Shown here piece by piece: positions 60,872-64,000 of a DNA stretch of 64,000 nt. Within the stretch, counting starts at the first letter, position 1. Each line of letters opens with the position of its first letter. The stretch covers positions 1-64,000 of the forward strand of contig CAJNDS010000304.1 of NCBI GenBank assembly GCA_905221605.1, read 5' to 3'. The notes below the pieces were generated by a model that worked only from the letters and a program-made list of their open reading frames with translations, did not search any database and was not told the DNA's origin. Source of the stretch: Symbiodinium natans. Taxonomy: Eukaryota > Sar > Dinophyceae > Suessiales > Symbiodiniaceae. A program made the position numbers and the translations under genes.

Positions 60872-61173
60872 GTCCCAAAATAGGGGTACCCCTTTTATAG
60901 GGTTTAGGGTTTAGGGTTTAGGGTTTAGGGTGTAGGGTTTAGGGTTTAGGAGTTTAGGGTTTAAGGTTTAGGGTTTAGGGTTTACCCCCCAATGGTATAG
61001 AATCCCTTAATGGGATCCCCCCCTTAAGTTCTACGACCCGAAACCCTAAAGACCCACCCTATTTCAAACCCCCTCCGGTCCCCTGAAGCCCTGAAGGCCT
61101 GGAAGCCGACAACCCTAAACCCTAGGGTTTAGGGTTTAGGGTTTAGGGTTTAGGGTTTAGGGTTTAGGGCTAG

Positions 61174-61483
61174 CACAACGAGCCAGGCCTGCTCAGTACC
61201 GTGGCCGCGGCTGCCGTGGCAATCCCAAGCTTGGAGCTGTACTGGCCCCTTGTCACCTGTTTTCAGGGCTTCTTGCCGAGAACCTCAACTAGGGTTTAGG
61301 GTTTAGGGTTGAGGGTTGAGGGTTGAGGGTTAGGTTTAGAGTTTAGGCCCTTAGGACATGTCCTATATTCCCTTATTAGGTTTACGAGGGTCGTATTCAT
61401 TTGTTCAGAGGGTTTTCAGGGCCATCCCAGGTGTCACTTGTTTCAGGGCTTCTTACTTGGCCAACGCTTTGTGGTGCTTTACT
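61174..61483 (+). CDS. Membrane exon and a duplicated exon end around an array
   Basis: CTAG acceptor, frame HNEPGLLSTVAAAAVAIPSL then ELYWPLVTCFQ. After a short TTTAGGG/TTGAGGG array the words GTCACxTGTTTCAGGGCTTC recur (61429-61452). They are followed by GFLLGQRFVVLY and a T|GTAACT donor. A hydrophobic segment is present; family unknown. Confidence 0.45.
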
Positions 61484-61621
61484 GTAACTTTACATCTTTA
61501 GCCTTTTTGGGTTTATTGGGTTTCTTAATAAGGCAGCTAAAAGTTTAGTTTTTTGCTACCCTCCTAAGTGCAGCCAAGAACGGAAGAACTTGAACCTTGC
61601 TGGGCTTCCATTTTTGTGCAG

Positions 61622-61746
61622 GAATCGGATGTTTGACCCTTTATTTCCTTGGTTATTGGCGAAGGAAGGTTGAGGGGTTTAGGGCCGTGGTTTTTGGAGT
61701 TTGCACTTCTGGGTGGATGCGGGGGTGTTGGAGCTCTGTTTGCTGA
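61622..61746 (+). CDS. Terminal exon-like frame, hydrophobic
   Basis: GTGCAG acceptor, frame IGCLTLYFLGYWRRKVEGFR then AVVFGVCTSGWMRGCWSSVC and TGA. Possibly one membrane helix. Confidence 0.4.
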
Positions 61747-61767
61747 GAGCATAGCTTGGATGGTAAG

Positions 61768-61950
61768 CTAAACCCTAAACCCTAAACCCTACACCCTACA
61801 CCCCAAACCCTAAACCCTAAACCCTAAACCCTAAACCCTAAACCCTAACCCTAAACCCTAAACCCTAAACCCTAAACCCTAAACCCTAAACCCTAAACCC
61901 TAAACCCTAAACCCTAAACCCTAAACCCTAAACCCTAAACCCTAAACCCT
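61768..61950 (-). repeat. CCCTAAA array
   Basis: About 26 heptamers with few changes. Confidence 0.95.
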
Positions 61951-62167
61951 AAGCCCTGTCGTGGTTTTGGGCGTGGGTTCTCGGAGTTGGGGGATGCCCT
62001 GCCAAGGGCATCGTCTGCATCAGCGGGGTTTGGGGGTTTGGGGTTTGGGGTTTAGGGCTCTAGGGTTGAGGTGATCCCTACTTGCTTCTGGGAGCCCTCT
62101 TGAGAGCTGTCCCTTACAAGAACATGAAGATACCCCACCCCCCCTCCCCCCCGCAGTGTAACCGCAG

Positions 62168-62288
62168 GCACTTCTCAAAGAGAGCCCTGGAATGATCTTC
62201 TCGTATGTGAGTGTTCAAGATCTCAGATATCTTCGTTCCTTTCCAGTTACTTTTAGAAAGACTCCCAGAGAGCCCCGGGCGCCCCTAA
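62168..62288 (+). CDS. Two exons with a 40-nt intron, terminal
   Basis: Exon 62168-62206 (ALLKESPGMIFSY) has donor TAT|GTGAGT. Exon 62247-62288 (LLLERLPESPGRP) ends TAA. Phase 0. The 40-nt intron has a TTCCTTTCCAG acceptor. Function unknown. Confidence 0.5.
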
Positions 62289-62506
62289 AAGCAAAACGCG
62301 CCAATGACATCAATCCCTACGCCCCAAACCTTAAACCCTAAACCCTAACCCGTGAACCCTAAACCCCTAACCCCTAAACCCCCAATCCCGTAAACTCCAA
62401 AACCCCTAAGCCCCTAAACCCCTAAACCCCTAATCCCCTAAACCCCTAAACTCCTAAACCCCTAAACCCTAAACCCTAAAACTCCCAGGGCCACTTCTCG
62501 GTTTAG

Positions 62507-62594
62507 GGAAGCCAGGGTGGTCCTGCAGCTCCTTCTGAAAGTCTGGGCGCGGAGAAGCCCCCAGCTTCCACCAATTCAGGCCGTGCCCGGGGGG
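62507..62594 (+). CDS. Exon, amphipathic helix
   Basis: GTTTAG acceptor, frame EARVVLQLLLKVWARRSPQL then PPIQAVPGG, donor GGG|GTTTGG. LLLKxWARR recalls a nucleotidyltransferase helix, but two other frames are also open, so this is tentative. Confidence 0.35.
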
Positions 62595-63177
62595 GTTTGG
62601 GGTTTAGGGTTTAGGGTTTAGGGTTTAAGGTTCAGGGTTAGGGGGTTCAGGGATTCAAGACTGAGGGCTTCAAGGGTTTCAGGGGCTTGCGGGGGTTTTG
62701 GGGGGTTGAGGTTTCAGGGTTAGAACCGAGTCTTGGGGACTGGACCTGCTCCCATCAGTGTTAGAGGTTCGACCCCTTGCTAAACCCTAAACCCTAAACT
62801 CTAAACCGGAGGCCGCAAAACCCGAGACCCTGGGCTTTGGAGTACTGTGCTTTAGTACTTTTTTTGGCTCTGTGTGCCCATGATTAGCTACTCATTCCTA
62901 AAAAGTATATACATTTTTCCAGGGTCTACTCCAGAGGTAGGTACAGTAGTTTCCAAACCCTAAACCCTAAACCCTAAACCCCAAACCCCAAACCCCAAAC
63001 CCTAAATCCTAAACCCCAAAACCCTAAACCTAGCTTCTTTGGGGCTTTAGCGGGTTCAGGGCTTTTAGGGATGTCGACCGATTGGCTGAAAGGGTAGAGT
63101 TTAGGGTTGCGGTTCTGGATCAGGGTTTAGGGTGTAGGGTTTAGGGTTTAGGGTTTGGGGTTTAGGGTTTGGGTCAG

Positions 63178-63259
63178 TAGGGCCAACCACCAGGAGGAGG
63201 AAGATGAACATGGTGACAGTGCCGCGCTGAGGGGGCTGTCCGAAAGACACAGTTTTTGA
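63178..63259 (+). CDS. Terminal exon, acidic
   Basis: GGTCAG acceptor, frame RANHQEEEDEHGDSAALRGL then SERHSF and TGA. Family unknown. Confidence 0.45.
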
Positions 63260-63549
63260 GATCGCTGCCGACTGTGGTTTGTGCCTGAACCTAAGCCCTG
63301 AACCCCCCAAAACCCCCGAAAACCCCCCTAAACCGCCCAAAACCCCCTAAATGCCCTCACCCCCGCAATTTTCCCCTACCCCCCAAACCCCCCCCGGCTG
63401 AACCCCAACCTAAACCTCCTGAGTCCCGAAGCCCAAGAACAACAACACCTATCCCCCCCCTAAACCCTAAACCCTAAACCCTAAACCCTAAACCCTAAAC
63501 CCTAAACCCTAAACCCTAAACCCTAAACCCTAAACCTCCCCCAGGCCCG

Positions 63550-63642
63550 GCGCGGACGCTGGACGTGGTTCCGAGGCCCGCCAAGGCCCCACCCAGGCTT
63601 CCGGAGGCCACCTGGGGCTGTTGCGCCTTGGGTTGCCTTCAG
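63550..63642 (+). CDS. Exon-like island, frame ambiguous
   Basis: CCCCCAG acceptor. All three frames are open; PARTLDVVPRPAKAPPRLPE is the most ordinary. A CTTCAG at its end is repeated downstream. Confidence 0.3.
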
Positions 63643-63855
63643 CTCTCTTTTTGTTTCGTTTTTAGGGTTTGGGGTTTCGGGTTTAGGGTTTAGGGTTTAG
63701 GGTTTAGGGGTTAGGGTGGGTTGCCTTCAGCTCTTTTTGTTTCGTTTTTAGGGTTTGGGGTTTAGGGGTTTGCGGTTTAGGGTTTAGGGTTTAGGTTTTA
63801 GGGTTTAGGGTTTAGAGTTTAGGGTGGGTTGCCTTCAGCTCTTTTTTGTTTCATT
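63625..63855 (+). repeat. Three tandem copies of exon end plus telomeric array
   Basis: GGGTTGCCTTCAGCTC then TTTTTGTTTCGTTTTTAGGG, followed by 5-8 TTTAGGG units, repeated three times with period about 90 bp. It shows array-plus-flank duplication in progress. Confidence 0.85.
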
Positions 63856-64000
63856 GGTGTGTTTAGGGTTTGAAGAGGGTTTAGTCTGGGGTCCCATGTT
63901 CCCGCGTCAACACCCGCACGCTCGCAGAAGGGCTCTTTGCTTTCTCAACTTGGCGAAGCCCTCAACCCTCCACCCTAAACCCTCCACCCTACACCCTGAA

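Overview
The window is nuclear DNA of a protist-like eukaryote. It is saturated with short interstitial arrays of the plant-type telomere heptamer (TTTAGGG/CCCTAAA), one every few hundred bases in both orientations. Between the arrays lie short GC-rich islands, many of which read as exons. Every exon I can support is on the + strand. Splice signals are GT-AG plus many GC-AG. This layout, together with repeat elements that act as introns, fits a dinoflagellate or related alveolate best. A coccidian such as Eimeria is the main alternative, because AAACCCT repeats are known there too. No bacterial, organellar or viral signature was seen. Species is not assignable from sequence alone.

Layout. 0-19 kb: exon-like islands of unrecognised genes, including a phase-consistent four-exon end of a membrane protein (15.1-15.8 kb). 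19.6-39.4 kb: one TruA-type tRNA pseudouridine synthase gene, recognised motif by motif in N-to-C order. Its insert between the first two motifs holds a CCCH-like zinc finger. Its ~7.2 kb intron (30.98-38.22 kb) holds a second + strand gene with its own ATG, a signal peptide and the fold motifs of a low-molecular-weight protein tyrosine phosphatase that has lost the catalytic cysteine. 40-64 kb: further unrecognised genes. These include an acidic protein (40.4-40.7), a four-helix membrane protein (46.7-47.7), a small two-exon protein (48.5-48.9), a seven-exon phase-consistent gene with an F-box-like stretch (50.6-52.7) and several membrane or Cys-rich exons (55-62 kb).

The most interesting signal is intron gain. 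At least four families of ~105-185 bp inverted-repeat elements begin with GT and end with AG. In several copies the element is exactly the intron: removing it joins the flanking exons in frame (40504-40619, 49903-50012, 51518-51642, 60363-60472). Telomere-like arrays behave similarly. One array sits inside the TruA exon flanked by a perfect 17-bp target duplication, starting with a G|GTTTAGGG donor and ending with a TTTAG| acceptor. Arrays upstream of exons tend to read CCCTAAA and those downstream TTTAGGG.

Caution: most islands are only 40-150 bp and GC-rich, so an open frame by itself is weak evidence. Confidence is high where conserved motifs or chains of matching splice phases agree, and low for isolated islands. 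Exon ends are read by eye.
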